From: JBBIJH01 sp037446075 | GTDB lineage: Bacteria > Bacteroidota > Ignavibacteria > UBA10030 > JAHEZR01 | NCBI GenBank assembly: GCA_037446075.1 | Contig: JBBIJH010000018.1 | Coordinates: forward strand, 1-29,908 | DNA: 29,908 nt | Direction of reading: 5' to 3' | Part shown: positions 14,765 to 23,099 of the stretch, piece by piece | Numbering within the stretch: position 1 is the stretch's first letter | Layout: each line of letters opens with the position of its first letter | Position numbers and translations under genes: made by a program | Notes under the pieces: model-generated | Databases searched by the model: none | Told to the model about the DNA's origin: nothing | What the model saw: the letters and a program-made list of their open reading frames with translations, nothing else

Positions 14765-16333
14765 ATGAACGTAGAGATTTACATCCTGATCCCGCTTATC
14801 GTTGCCGTGATGGGCGTCGCGTTCTACTTTGGGTGGCATCTCAATGCTCGGGCTGAGCAAAAGAAAGTCGCCAGCGCTGAAGAAAGAGCAAGAAAAATCA
14901 TCAGTGATGCAGAGAAAGATGCTGCTAGCCTAAAGCGGGAAAAATTGCTTGAGGTAAAAGACGAATGGTACAGGAAGAAGCAAGAATTCGAGGCCGAGGC
15001 GAATGCGAAGCGAAATAAACTTCAGGCGTATGAAAAACAGCTCGACAGCCGTGAAGAGAACATTGATCGAAAGCTCGACCTCGTCAATAAGAAGGAAAAA
15101 GAAGTCCAGGCTCTGAGGCGCGAACTTGAGGAGAAGGCAAGAGACATTGAGGCCAAACGCGCCGAGCTTTCTCGGCTGCTGCAAGAGGAAAACGCCCGGC
15201 TGGAGCGCGTCTCTGGCATGACGCGCGAAGAGGCGAGGAATCTCTTGATCACGAACATGATCAATGAGTCCAAAGCCCAGGCGTCACAGACTCTCAAGGA
15301 AATCCACGACCAGGCTAAACTCGATGCCAAACGAGAAGCGCAGAAGATCATCGTGCAGGCGATCCAGCGTACAGCCTCCGACCATTCCGTTGAAAACACC
15401 GTCAGCGTTTTGAATATTCAGAACGAAGAAATGAAGGGTCGGATTATCGGCAGGGAAGGCCGCAACATCCGCGCTTTCGAGGCGGCGACGGGCATCGATG
15501 TCATCGTCGACGATACACCCGAGGCAGTGATTCTTTCAGGTTTCGATCCATTTCGTCGGGAGATCGCGAGGCAATCCCTTGAAAAACTGATCGCTGATGG
15601 CCGCATTCATCCGGCTCGAATTGAAGAGGTGGTGGAAAAAACGAGGAAAGAACTTGAGGAGGAAATCGTTCGTACGGGCGAGGAAGCCCTCCTCGAATGT
15701 GGCCTGCACGGGGCGCATCCAGAAATCGTTAAGCTGATCGGGAAGATGAAGTACCGCTCCAGCTACGGCCAAAACCTCCTTGCCCATAGCATCGAGGTAT
15801 CTTATCTTACCGGACTCATGGCCGTTGAGTTAGGGCTTGATCAGGTACATGCGAAGCGCGCGGGTTTGCTTCATGACATAGGGAAAACAGTTGACCGCAC
15901 CGTCGAGGGCCCCCATGCTCTGATCGGGTACGAGATTGCCAAGAAATATGGGGAGCACCCCGTTGTTGCCAATGCGATCGGATCCCACCACGAGGACATT
16001 CCGATGGAAACACCAATCGCTGGCCTGGTGCAAGCTGCAGACGCAATCAGTGGTTCGAGACCGGGCGCTCGCCGAGAATCCGTCGAAGGCTACGTCAAGC
16101 GGTTGGAGAAATTGGAACAACTCGCGAAGTCCTTTGAGGGTGTGGCCAGGACTTATGTGATGCAGGCAGGCAGGGAAATCCGCGTGATGGTAGAGCCAGA
16201 TCGAGTTGACGACGTAACGGCTGATCAGCTCGCACGCGACATCGCTGCGAAGATCCAGAGTGAGATGGAGTATCCAGGTCAGATCAAAGTCATTGTCATT
16301 AGAGAAGTCCGCGCGATCTCTTATGCGAAGTAG
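14765..16333 (+). CDS. rny: Ribonuclease Y
   Basis: RNase Y is a membrane-anchored endoribonuclease that starts mRNA decay. The 522-residue product has an N-terminal transmembrane helix (about 5-24) and a long Glu/Lys/Arg-rich coiled coil (about 30-195). A KH domain with GRIIGREGRNIRAFE follows. The HD metal-dependent phosphohydrolase domain has HSIEVSYLTGLMA and the HD pair at H370-D371 in LLHDIGK, plus GSHHEDIP. The C-terminal domain is intact (ADAISGSRPGARRES). The start is supported by AGGAGGAG directly upstream. It follows the candidate structured RNA and ends with TAG. Confidence 0.98.
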   Translation: MNVEIYILIPLIVAVMGVAFYFGWHLNARAEQKKVASAEERARKIISDAEKDAASLKREKLLEVKDEWYRKKQEFEAEANAKRNKLQAYEKQLDSREENIDRKLDLVNKKEKEVQALRRELEEKARDIEAKRAELSRLLQEENARLERVSGMTREEARNLLITNMINESKAQASQTLKEIHDQAKLDAKREAQKIIVQAIQRTASDHSVENTVSVLNIQNEEMKGRIIGREGRNIRAFEAATGIDVIVDDTPEAVILSGFDPFRREIARQSLEKLIADGRIHPARIEEVVEKTRKELEEEIVRTGEEALLECGLHGAHPEIVKLIGKMKYRSSYGQNLLAHSIEVSYLTGLMAVELGLDQVHAKRAGLLHDIGKTVDRTVEGPHALIGYEIAKKYGEHPVVANAIGSHHEDIPMETPIAGLVQAADAISGSRPGARRESVEGYVKRLEKLEQLAKSFEGVARTYVMQAGREIRVMVEPDRVDDVTADQLARDIAAKIQSEMEYPGQIKVIVIREVRAISYAK

Positions 16334-16383
16334 GGATTCCTTCGCGCATCACTCAAGCCTGTTTCTCTTCCGTATCTCACCGG

Positions 16384-17067
16384 ATGCCTCGTCGATCTGC
16401 TACGAGATCCTTCTCCGTTGAAGGTGTCCACATCCGTAAGCGCAAGAGAAGGTTTTTAAGAATCGGTGTAACCGGGGGGATTGGTGGGGGGAAGTCTGTA
16501 GTCTGCGAGATGTTCAAGAAGCTTGGCGTCCCCGTCCTCTCGGCGGATGAGATTGCGCGCCATGTTTCAGAGACGAATGCCGAAGTCGTGCGCAGGATCG
16601 CACAGGAGTTCGGGCCGGAATTTTACACGAAAGAGGGCCTTTTGGACCGAAAACGAATGGCAAGCGTGGTGTTCTCAGACCGGAAGCAGAAGGAGAAGCT
16701 GAATGCGATTGTTCATCCGTTTGTGATTCGCCGAATCAACGAAGAGATGGAGTTAATCAAGCGCAGAACCGGCGCCCCCTTTGTGATTCATGAAGCGGCA
16801 TTGATTTACGAAGCCGGCGCTGACAAAGACCTTGACTACGTCGTCGTCGTTGATGCCGAGGAAGAAATTAGGATCAGACGCGTGATGAAACGCGACGGAG
16901 TATCACGAGAAGAAGTTCTCCAGAGGATCAACTCCCAGATGCCCGCGGAGAGTAAGCGAAAGCTGGCCGACTTCCTCATCCTCAACAACGGTAACTTGAA
17001 AGCACTCGAAGAGAAAGTGAAGTTTCTCTACCACCTCTTTTCCAAAATGGCTGCGACATCTTCATGA
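16384..17067 (+). CDS. coaE: Dephospho-CoA kinase
   Basis: CoaE phosphorylates dephospho-CoA in the last step of coenzyme A synthesis. The Walker A loop GVTGGIGGGKS (about residues 28-38) is followed by the family motif LSADEIARHV. VVFSDRKQKEKLNAIVHPFV and VIHEAALIYEAGADKDLDYVVVVDA also match. The protein has 227 residues, about 25 longer than usual, because the first in-frame start precedes the P-loop strand by an extra, basic segment (RKRKRRF). No later ATG, GTG or TTG lies before the P-loop, so the extension is probably real. The gene stops 16 bases before the aminotransferase gene. Confidence 0.95.
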   Translation: MPRRSATRSFSVEGVHIRKRKRRFLRIGVTGGIGGGKSVVCEMFKKLGVPVLSADEIARHVSETNAEVVRRIAQEFGPEFYTKEGLLDRKRMASVVFSDRKQKEKLNAIVHPFVIRRINEEMELIKRRTGAPFVIHEAALIYEAGADKDLDYVVVVDAEEEIRIRRVMKRDGVSREEVLQRINSQMPAESKRKLADFLILNNGNLKALEEKVKFLYHLFSKMAATSS

Positions 17068-17083
17068 AGCATCTCTTACTCCC

Positions 17084-18268
17084 ATGACTGCATCCTTTGA
17101 TCTCGAATCCAAGCTGTTCTTCAAGACTTATAAGCGCATCCCGCTCGAGATCGATCGCGGCGAAGGCTGCTACCTTGTCGCGAAGAACGGTGATCGATAT
17201 CTTGACCTCTTTGGAGGGCTTGCAGTGAATGCCCTCGGCTATGGACATCCGAGGGTCGTCGAGGCGATTCGGAAGCAGGTTGATCGATATATCCACCTCT
17301 CCAACTTCTTCCTGCAAGATCCTCAGCTTCATCTCGCTGAATTTCTTCTTCGGCAGTCCAGCTATGCTCACGTTTTCTTTTGCAACAGCGGAACAGAAGC
17401 GATCGAGGGGGCGATCAAGCTCTGCCGCAGATGGAGCAAGACTGCGAAGAAGGCGAAAATCCTTGGCATGACGAACGGCTTCAGCGGGCGCACGATGGGC
17501 GCTCTCTCGCTGATGGATAAGCCGAACTATCGCGATGGGTACGAACCATTCTTGCCTGATTTTGATCACATCGAATTCAACGATGTCGATGATTTGCACC
17601 GAAAGGTCTCCGGAGATACTGCGGCCGTTTTCTTAGAGTTTGTACAGGGAGAAGGAGGCGTCGTCCCGGCCGCGCCAGCTTTCGTTGAAGAGCTTTTCGA
17701 TCTGAGAGACAAGTATGGATTCCTCGTGGTCGGGGATGAGATTCAGACGGGAACCGGCCGTACGGGAAGGTTTTTTGCTTTCCAGCACTATGGGGTTGCG
17801 CCGGACATTGTGGCTCTGGCAAAACCAATCGGGGGCGGCTTACCTCTCGGCGCTTTTCTCGGGAACCAGAAGGTCTCAGATGTGTTCAGTCCAGGGACGC
17901 ACGGTACGACTTTTGGCGGTAATCCTGTAGCGTGCGCAGCAGGCCTCGCTACTCTGCAGGAGATTGAAGAGAAGGGACTTGTGGACAGAGCTGCCGAACT
18001 GGGAGAGTATTTCATGAAAGCCTTTCTGGAGATGAAGCGTAACTTTCCGGGCCTCATCGCCGATGTCCGTGGACTCGGCTTGATGTTGGGCATCGAACTG
18101 ATCAAGGAAGGCGCACCGGTTGTTGACAAAATGCGGGAGAGGAAGATCCTTATCAACTGCACGAGCAAGAATGTTCTCCGTTTCCTCCCTCCGCTGATCT
18201 TGACGAAGGAGGAGGCCGAACGGGCAATCGACACACTGTGGGAAGTCTTCCGGAGCGAGGTTGTTTAG
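17084..18268 (+). CDS. Class III PLP aminotransferase, acetylornithine aminotransferase-like
   Basis: This fold-type I PLP enzyme has 394 residues, the ArgD/ornithine aminotransferase size. The hallmark motifs are NALGYGHP, FFCNSGTEAIEGAIKL for the cofactor phosphate, GFSGRTMGALS and VVGDEIQTGTGRTG with the PLP-ring Asp. The Schiff-base lysine is K247 in LAKPIGGGLPLGA, followed by HGTTFGGNPVACAA. The most likely substrates are N-acetylornithine or ornithine, but other omega-aminotransferases share all these motifs. No other arg genes are in the window, so an arginine role is not supported by context and no gene symbol is given. It ends with TAG. The next coding start is about 355 bases away. 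Confidence 0.88.
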   Translation: MTASFDLESKLFFKTYKRIPLEIDRGEGCYLVAKNGDRYLDLFGGLAVNALGYGHPRVVEAIRKQVDRYIHLSNFFLQDPQLHLAEFLLRQSSYAHVFFCNSGTEAIEGAIKLCRRWSKTAKKAKILGMTNGFSGRTMGALSLMDKPNYRDGYEPFLPDFDHIEFNDVDDLHRKVSGDTAAVFLEFVQGEGGVVPAAPAFVEELFDLRDKYGFLVVGDEIQTGTGRTGRFFAFQHYGVAPDIVALAKPIGGGLPLGAFLGNQKVSDVFSPGTHGTTFGGNPVACAAGLATLQEIEEKGLVDRAAELGEYFMKAFLEMKRNFPGLIADVRGLGLMLGIELIKEGAPVVDKMRERKILINCTSKNVLRFLPPLILTKEEAERAIDTLWEVFRSEVV

Positions 18269-18310
18269 ATCTGAAAGGAGTGCTTTCTGACAAGGCATAC
18301 ATAGTCCCTC

Positions 18311-18468
18311 GGCGTTCGGTGTTCTACGAATATCGTTTCAGCTCCACTCTTATGCTCGGGTTGACGAAGCGAGCAACCGCACGTACCAGATAGGACACGT
18401 GCTTCCCAGAGAAGAAGGCCGAACGCTCTAAGGTGAGCGATCAGGTGTCGGGGAAGATCCATTTCCCC
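18311..18468 (+). other. Gene-free stretch before purF with nested hairpins (possible leader RNA)
   Basis: Bases 18269-18623 hold no convincing gene. GGCGTTCGGT (18311-18320) pairs with GCCGAACGCT (18418-18427), including two G-U pairs, and continues after one mismatch with TTCT/AGAA. Inside lie three hairpins: ACGA-ATA-TCGT (18326-18336), TGCTCG/CGAGCA (18353-18375) and GCACGT/ACGTGC (18379-18402). Outside lies GGGGAA/TTCCCC (18450-18468). An alternative hairpin CGCTC/GAGCG (18424-18439) would compete with the long stem. No known purine, PRPP or guanidine riboswitch motif was recognised. By-eye folding in GC-rich DNA easily gives chance stems, so confidence is low. Confidence 0.3.
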
Positions 18469-18623
18469 TGCTCTCCTCCGTCTCCCATTTCACTGCAGTT
18501 GACGTGTGTCTCCTCGGTCGCTCCGACTGATTGCCACCTTCTGGCCCTCGTAGGTTGTTTTGATTGGAAAATTTTGTTAAGTTTGATGCCGTGAAGAAGG
18601 TGTACTACCCCCCAGTTTCTTCC

Positions 18624-20110
18624 ATGCTGGATAAGCCTCGCTGCAACTGCGCTGTCTTTGGCATCTACGGGCATCCGCAGGCGTCAACGATGACTTACTA
18701 TGGGCTTCTTGCGCTCCAGCATCGAGGGCAGGAGGCTTCGGGAATCGTTACAAGCGAGTTTCTCGAATCGAAGCACCGGTATCATTTCAATGTTTTTAAA
18801 GGGATGGGACTTGTTGCGGATGTTTTCAGAGAGGAGGCCCTTCTCGTCGATGTCTTGAAAGGCCGCAGTGCGATTGGTCATAACCGGTATTCGACGGCAG
18901 GATCGGCGAACAACAAGGCCAATATCCAGCCCTTCACGGTCAACTACAAAGGCGGCAATTTAGCCCTCTCCCACAATGGGAACCTCACCAACTTCCGCAC
19001 GCTCAGGAATCAGTTGAAGGAAGATGGTACCATTTTCCAAACGACTTCAGATAGTGAGATAATTCTCCATCTCATCGCGCGCAGCAAGCAGTCAGACCAG
19101 ATTTCCCAGATCCTCGAAGCACTGAATACAATCGAAGGAGCCTACTCTCTCGTTATCCTTACGGATGACAAGCTCATCGCAGCTCGCGATCCCTATGGAT
19201 TCCGACCGTTGGCCCTTGGCGAGAAGGATGGGGCCTTTGTCGTGGCGTCAGAAACTTGTGCGTTTGATATCATCGACGGAAGGTACATTCGCGATGTCCA
19301 ACCCGGAGAAATCCTCGTTATCGACGAGGCAGGGTTGAGCAGCCGACAGCTGCAGTCTTTCTGGGTGGAGAAGAAAGCCGAGAAGGCCCATTTCTGCATT
19401 TTCGAATATATCTACTTCTCGAGGCCGGATAGCAAGATATACGGTGAAAACGTGGACAAGATCAGAAGAAAGCTTGGGAAGCTGTTGGCTCAAGAGCATC
19501 CGGTGAAGCCAGACTCAGTCGACGACCATGTCTACGCTATCAGCGTTCCCGATTCCAGCAACACAGCAACTCTGGGATATGTGACTGAGAATACGAAGCT
19601 CGGCAACCCCAGTCGCTTCGAGATCGGACTGATCCGAAGCCACTATGTCGGTCGGACCTTCATCCAGCCCGAGCAGGATGTGCGAGAAGTGCAAGTAAAG
19701 ACGAAATTCAACACGGTCAAGGGGGCACTGAAAGGACGGAAGGTGGTTGTCGTCGATGACTCCATTGTTCGCGGGACGACATCGAAATTGCTGGTAAAGT
19801 TGCTTCGCGAAGCAGAGCCAAAAGAGATCCACTNNNNNNNNNNCGTGTCACCTGCCCTCCCATCCGTTTCCCGTGTCACTATGGGATGGATTTTCCCAGC
19901 TACAAGGAGTTGATTGCAAATCGGTGTGACGGAGACGTTGAGAGTATCGGCCGAGAAATAGGTGTTGATAGCATCGGTTACCTCTCTCTGGAAAAAATGC
20001 TCGAGGCCGTTCCGGAGGAACATCGTGGAAGCTATTGCACGGCATGCTTTAGCGGTCGGTATCCTGTACCCATCGACCTCGATGCAAGAAAAGATGAGTA
20101 CGAGGTGTGA
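18624..20110 (+). CDS. purF: Amidophosphoribosyltransferase, interrupted by an assembly gap
   Basis: PurF makes phosphoribosylamine from PRPP and glutamine, the first step of purine synthesis. The glutaminase domain starts at the catalytic Cys (C9 in CNCAVFGIYG) after an 8-residue propeptide, which fixes ATG 18624 as the start. A TTG and two GTGs further upstream are less likely. LALQHRGQEASGI and HNRYSTAG follow. The phosphoribosyltransferase half has the PRPP loop VVVVDDSIVRGTTS. The C-terminus has YCTACFSGRYP, whose Cys pair matches the iron-sulfur ligands of the B. subtilis-type enzyme. Ten Ns at 19834-19843 shift the apparent frame. Read across the gap, ...KEIH-x-RVTCPPIRFPCHYGMDFPSY is continuous, so the gene is probably intact, about 492 residues. 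Its stop overlaps the next gene by four bases. Confidence 0.95.
19834..19843. other. Assembly gap of 10 Ns inside purF
   Basis: Ten Ns separate CACT from CGTGTCACC. Homologous PurF proteins have one residue between the H and the R encoded on either side, so two missing bases (CAC TNN CGT) would restore the frame. The ten Ns therefore look like a fixed-size placeholder and not a measured length. Confidence 0.95.
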
Positions 20111-20700
20111 CTGAAATACTCGAGGAACGCTCTGTGGTCCAAGCAAGATGGACGGTCTCAAACATTCTTAGTCTTTCCCGGGTTTTTCTGCTCGTTCCGA
20201 TTCTGTATCTCCTTCTCTCTACTGGCGATGCACACCGGATTTACGCCGTCGGGCTGATGCTGTTGGCGTCGGCAACCGACTTCTTCGACGGCCTTATTGC
20301 TCGAAGGTACCAGCAGGAATCAGAATTTGGAAGAGTGATCGATCCTCTCGCAGATAAGATTTGCGCGGGTGCCGTCGTTTTAGTTCTTTCGGCGCTTGGG
20401 GATATCCCTGCCTGGTTTGTGCTTCTCGTCATCGGACGGGATGCCTTGATCTTGTTGGGGGGATTGTACATTGCGAAGGTCAAGGGAGTCATTTACCATT
20501 CCAACTGGCCCGGGAAGTGGGCGATGGCGGCCGCAGCCGGGTATATGATTCTTGCAGCTCTGCGGTCTCAGAGCTTGGAGACAGGTGAAACTATATTGCT
20601 TTGGGTAAGCGTGATCCTTTTGATATTTTCGCTCTACTTATATTCCCGGCGATTCTACGAGGCTGCGTTAACACGAACGCAGGTGGCTCAACGTTCTTGA
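20107..20700 (+). CDS. CDP-alcohol phosphatidyltransferase (PgsA-like)
   Basis: This integral membrane enzyme transfers a phosphatidyl group from CDP-diacylglycerol to an alcohol. The 197 residues include the complete CDP-OH-P motif, D58-x2-D61-G62-x2-A65-R66-x8-G75-x3-D79-x3-D83, with about five further hydrophobic segments. Length and motif fit phosphatidylglycerophosphate synthase (PgsA), the usual annotation. Phosphatidylinositol-phosphate or serine-type relatives share the motif, so the acceptor alcohol is inferred. The start is GTG at 20107, overlapping the purF TGA by four bases (GTGA), a typical coupled junction. ftsY follows 15 bases after the stop. Confidence 0.9.
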   Translation: MTEILEERSVVQARWTVSNILSLSRVFLLVPILYLLLSTGDAHRIYAVGLMLLASATDFFDGLIARRYQQESEFGRVIDPLADKICAGAVVLVLSALGDIPAWFVLLVIGRDALILLGGLYIAKVKGVIYHSNWPGKWAMAAAAGYMILAALRSQSLETGETILLWVSVILLIFSLYLYSRRFYEAALTRTQVAQRS

Positions 20701-20715
20701 TGAGGTATAAGCCAC

Positions 20716-21642
20716 ATGGCTGTTCTTGGGTTCGAACGACTTAAGAACGGACTCCGCCGAACGAGAGAAGCAGTCCTCGGGCGAATCCAGGAGGTGCTCT
20801 CTCTAAAGCCATTTCTCGATGATGAAGTCATTTCCAAGCTGGAAGAGACGCTCATCACGAGCGACTTGGGCGTGGCGACGACAGAACGGCTGATTCAGAG
20901 TCTAAAGCTTCAGTCAAAGGAGATTCGACCGGGATCCATTGAAGACATAACTCGCCTCTTAAAGTCAGAACTTGAGTCCCTCTTGCCACTCGACGGGACG
21001 CGCGATGCCAGTCCGGAGTTAGCGGAAAAACCGCGTGTGGTAATGATCGTAGGAGTCAACGGGACTGGAAAAACGACCACGATCGGGAAGCTTGCTCATC
21101 TGTACCGGAACGCTGGCAAGAAAGTCCTGATCGCGGCTGCGGACACATTTCGTGCTGCTTCGAACGAGCAACTTGAAATTTGGGCTGAGCGTGCTGGCGT
21201 CCGGATCGTGCATCAATCCCGTGGATCAGACCCTGCCGCGGTGGCGTACGATGCGCTGAAGTCGGCGATCTCCCAGGGGGACGACCTCCTTCTGATCGAT
21301 ACAGCAGGTCGGCTACACACGAAGATCAACCTAATGGAGGAGTTGAAAAAGATAAAGCGCGTCCTTCAAAAGCAGATGCCCGATGCACCGCATGAAGTCC
21401 TCCTCGTCATCGATGCGACAACAGGCCAGAATGGCTTAGTCCAGGCACAGAAGTTCACCAGCGCGCTTGGGGTGACTGGTGTGGTCCTCACAAAGCTGGA
21501 TGGGACGGCAAAAGGCGGGATTGTTTTTTCAATCACCGATGAGCTAAAAGTACCCGTTCGGTACATTGGGGTAGGCGAGGGTATCGACGACCTGCAGGCT
21601 TTCGATAGGGCCGCGTTTGTGGAAGCTTTGTTCGTTGGATAA
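20716..21642 (+). CDS. ftsY: Signal recognition particle receptor FtsY
   Basis: FtsY is the SRP receptor GTPase that delivers ribosomes making membrane proteins to the translocon. The 308-residue protein is the short form, with the N and G domains and no acidic A domain. The N domain covers about 1-95. The G1 loop is GVNGTGKTT (from residue 113), followed by DTFRAASNEQLEIWAER, DTAGRLHTK and TKLDGTAKGGI. The C-terminal GVGEGIDDLQAFD element is intact. It ends with TAA at 21640. A long gene-poor stretch follows. Confidence 0.97.
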   Translation: MAVLGFERLKNGLRRTREAVLGRIQEVLSLKPFLDDEVISKLEETLITSDLGVATTERLIQSLKLQSKEIRPGSIEDITRLLKSELESLLPLDGTRDASPELAEKPRVVMIVGVNGTGKTTTIGKLAHLYRNAGKKVLIAAADTFRAASNEQLEIWAERAGVRIVHQSRGSDPAAVAYDALKSAISQGDDLLLIDTAGRLHTKINLMEELKKIKRVLQKQMPDAPHEVLLVIDATTGQNGLVQAQKFTSALGVTGVVLTKLDGTAKGGIVFSITDELKVPVRYIGVGEGIDDLQAFDRAAFVEALFVG

Positions 21643-21787
21643 TAAGGAGTTCAATGAGACGAAGCTTGAGACAACACGGAACAGGCTAAGACAAATGCTC
21701 GATTCGGCTCCGGATGAAAAGCGGTCGGGTGTCGAAGACTTGTTGGTCCAAAGTCGACCGAAGAGGAAGTCGAAAAAAGACTTATGA
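21635..21787 (+). CDS. Possible 50-residue small ORF overlapping the ftsY end
   Basis: A TTG at 21635 opens a 50-codon frame that overlaps the last bases of ftsY. The product is charged and helix-like (ETTRNRLRQMLDSAPDEKRS, then VEDLLVQSRPKRKSKKDL) with a basic C-terminus. I recognise no family. A GGAG lies after the TTG instead of before it, so the start is poorly supported. It could be a small protein, the remnant of a decayed gene, or chance. Confidence 0.2.
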   Translation: MDNKEFNETKLETTRNRLRQMLDSAPDEKRSGVEDLLVQSRPKRKSKKDL

Positions 21788-22071
21788 CGCCAGTGGGCCG
21801 CTGGGATAAAGCCTTCGACCTAGGCCTACAGGAAGTCAGGATGCATTCTACGAAACTCTCTAACCTTACACACGCGAAGTAGGTGGATCTGAATCTCCGA
21901 GGTGAGGTTAAAACTTCAGAAGAAACTTCAATTTGACAATGATGACAAACGACCAAGTGCTTCCGAGATCTAGACTGTGCAAGACCGAGTGGTCATCGAA
22001 CCGTTGCATTCCCTCCCGATGAGGAAGGCCAAGTCGCTTATCCGAGATCTCTCCATTGTTGATAGGGAAGA
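21788..22071. other. Gene-free stretch between ftsY and the dipeptide epimerase gene
   Basis: With 21643-21787 this makes about 430 bases without a secure gene. I see no tRNA, strong hairpin or convincing terminator. One TTGACA (about 21935) has no good -10 partner at the right distance. The + strand frames are closed by several stops, and an antisense open frame here has no recognisable content. Confidence 0.5.
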
Positions 22072-23088
22072 ATGCGTCTCACCTTTGAAAGAATAGACCT
22101 GTATCTTCGCCACACATTCCGAATCGCTCGTGGTGCTGAGGATCTTGCTCCCGTTATCATAACGGCATTCGAACACGACGGGATCAAGGGTTACGGCGAA
22201 GCCTGCCCTTCGAGTCATTACGGAGAAACGGCTGAGACAGTGCATGACTTCCTCGACCAAGTCGATGTGAATAAATTGTCCGATCCGTTCAAGCTTCAGG
22301 ACATTCTTCCCTACATCGACAACATCCGGCCCGGGAATGCTGCGGCGAAGGCTGCGGTGGATATCGCACTGCATGACTGGATTGGCAAAAAGTTGGGGGC
22401 TCCCCTTTTCAGACTTTGGGGGCTTGACAAGAGCAAGACGCCTGTCACCTCGTTCACGATTGGGATTGACTCGCCTGATGTAATCGTTCAGAAAATTGGA
22501 GAGGCCGAAGAGTATCCGATCTTAAAGATCAAACTGGGCAGTGACGATGATAAAGAAATCATGGCTGCGGTTCGGAAGGCAACGAGGAAACCAGTGCGAG
22601 TGGATGCGAACGAAGGCTGGAAAAGCAAGGAACTAGCTCTCGAGCGGATCAAATGGCTCGAGCAGGAGGGAGTGGAATTCGTCGAGCAACCACTCCCAGC
22701 GAGCGACCTGGCGGGATCCGCATGGCTCCGGGAGCGAGTGAGCCTGCCTCTGATCGCTGACGAGAATTGTATCCGCGTCCATGACATCCCAAAGCTTGCT
22801 GATGCCTTCGACGGGATCAACATCAAACTCATGAAGTGTGGAGGTTTGTGGGAAGCAATGAAAATGATTCACACGGCGAAGGCGATGGGGATGAAAGTCA
22901 TGCTCGGATGCATGATCGAATCTTCCGTTGCCATTACCGCCGCCGCCCATCTCTCTCCGCTTGTTGACTACGCAGACCTGGATGGGAATCTTCTGGTGAC
23001 GAATGACCCGTTTGAAGGTGTGAAAGTTGAAAAAGGGAAATTGATCCTTCCGGACGCGCCCGGCTTGGGCGTAAACCCACGAGACTGA
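22072..23088 (+). CDS. Dipeptide epimerase (L-Ala-D/L-Glu epimerase type), enolase superfamily
   Basis: This is a muconate-lactonizing-subgroup enolase enzyme of 338 residues. The catalytic set is complete: K152-x-K154 in LKIKLG, metal ligands D178 (VDANEGW), E205 (EQPLP) and D230 (ADEN), and the second catalytic lysine K252 in INIKLMKCGG. Near the C-terminus, DLDG (D302, D304) supplies the DxD pair that in dipeptide epimerases binds the substrate alpha-ammonium group. Members epimerise L-Ala-D-Glu or related dipeptides, often from murein recycling. The exact dipeptide is not set by the motifs. The ATG at 22072 has only a weak AGGGAAG upstream. mutL begins 11 bases after the stop. Confidence 0.9.
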   Translation: MRLTFERIDLYLRHTFRIARGAEDLAPVIITAFEHDGIKGYGEACPSSHYGETAETVHDFLDQVDVNKLSDPFKLQDILPYIDNIRPGNAAAKAAVDIALHDWIGKKLGAPLFRLWGLDKSKTPVTSFTIGIDSPDVIVQKIGEAEEYPILKIKLGSDDDKEIMAAVRKATRKPVRVDANEGWKSKELALERIKWLEQEGVEFVEQPLPASDLAGSAWLRERVSLPLIADENCIRVHDIPKLADAFDGINIKLMKCGGLWEAMKMIHTAKAMGMKVMLGCMIESSVAITAAAHLSPLVDYADLDGNLLVTNDPFEGVKVEKGKLILPDAPGLGVNPRD

Positions 23089-23099
23089 TTCAAGAAACG

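Noticed and set aside
19844..19913. PurF C-terminus reading VSPALPSVSR
   Set aside because: It is a frame artefact of the 10 Ns. The next frame gives the conserved TCPPIRFPCHYGMDF.
21651..21956. 101-codon antisense frame after ftsY
   Set aside because: It has no recognisable motif, no Shine-Dalgarno and biased Ser/Arg composition typical of an antisense frame in this GC range.
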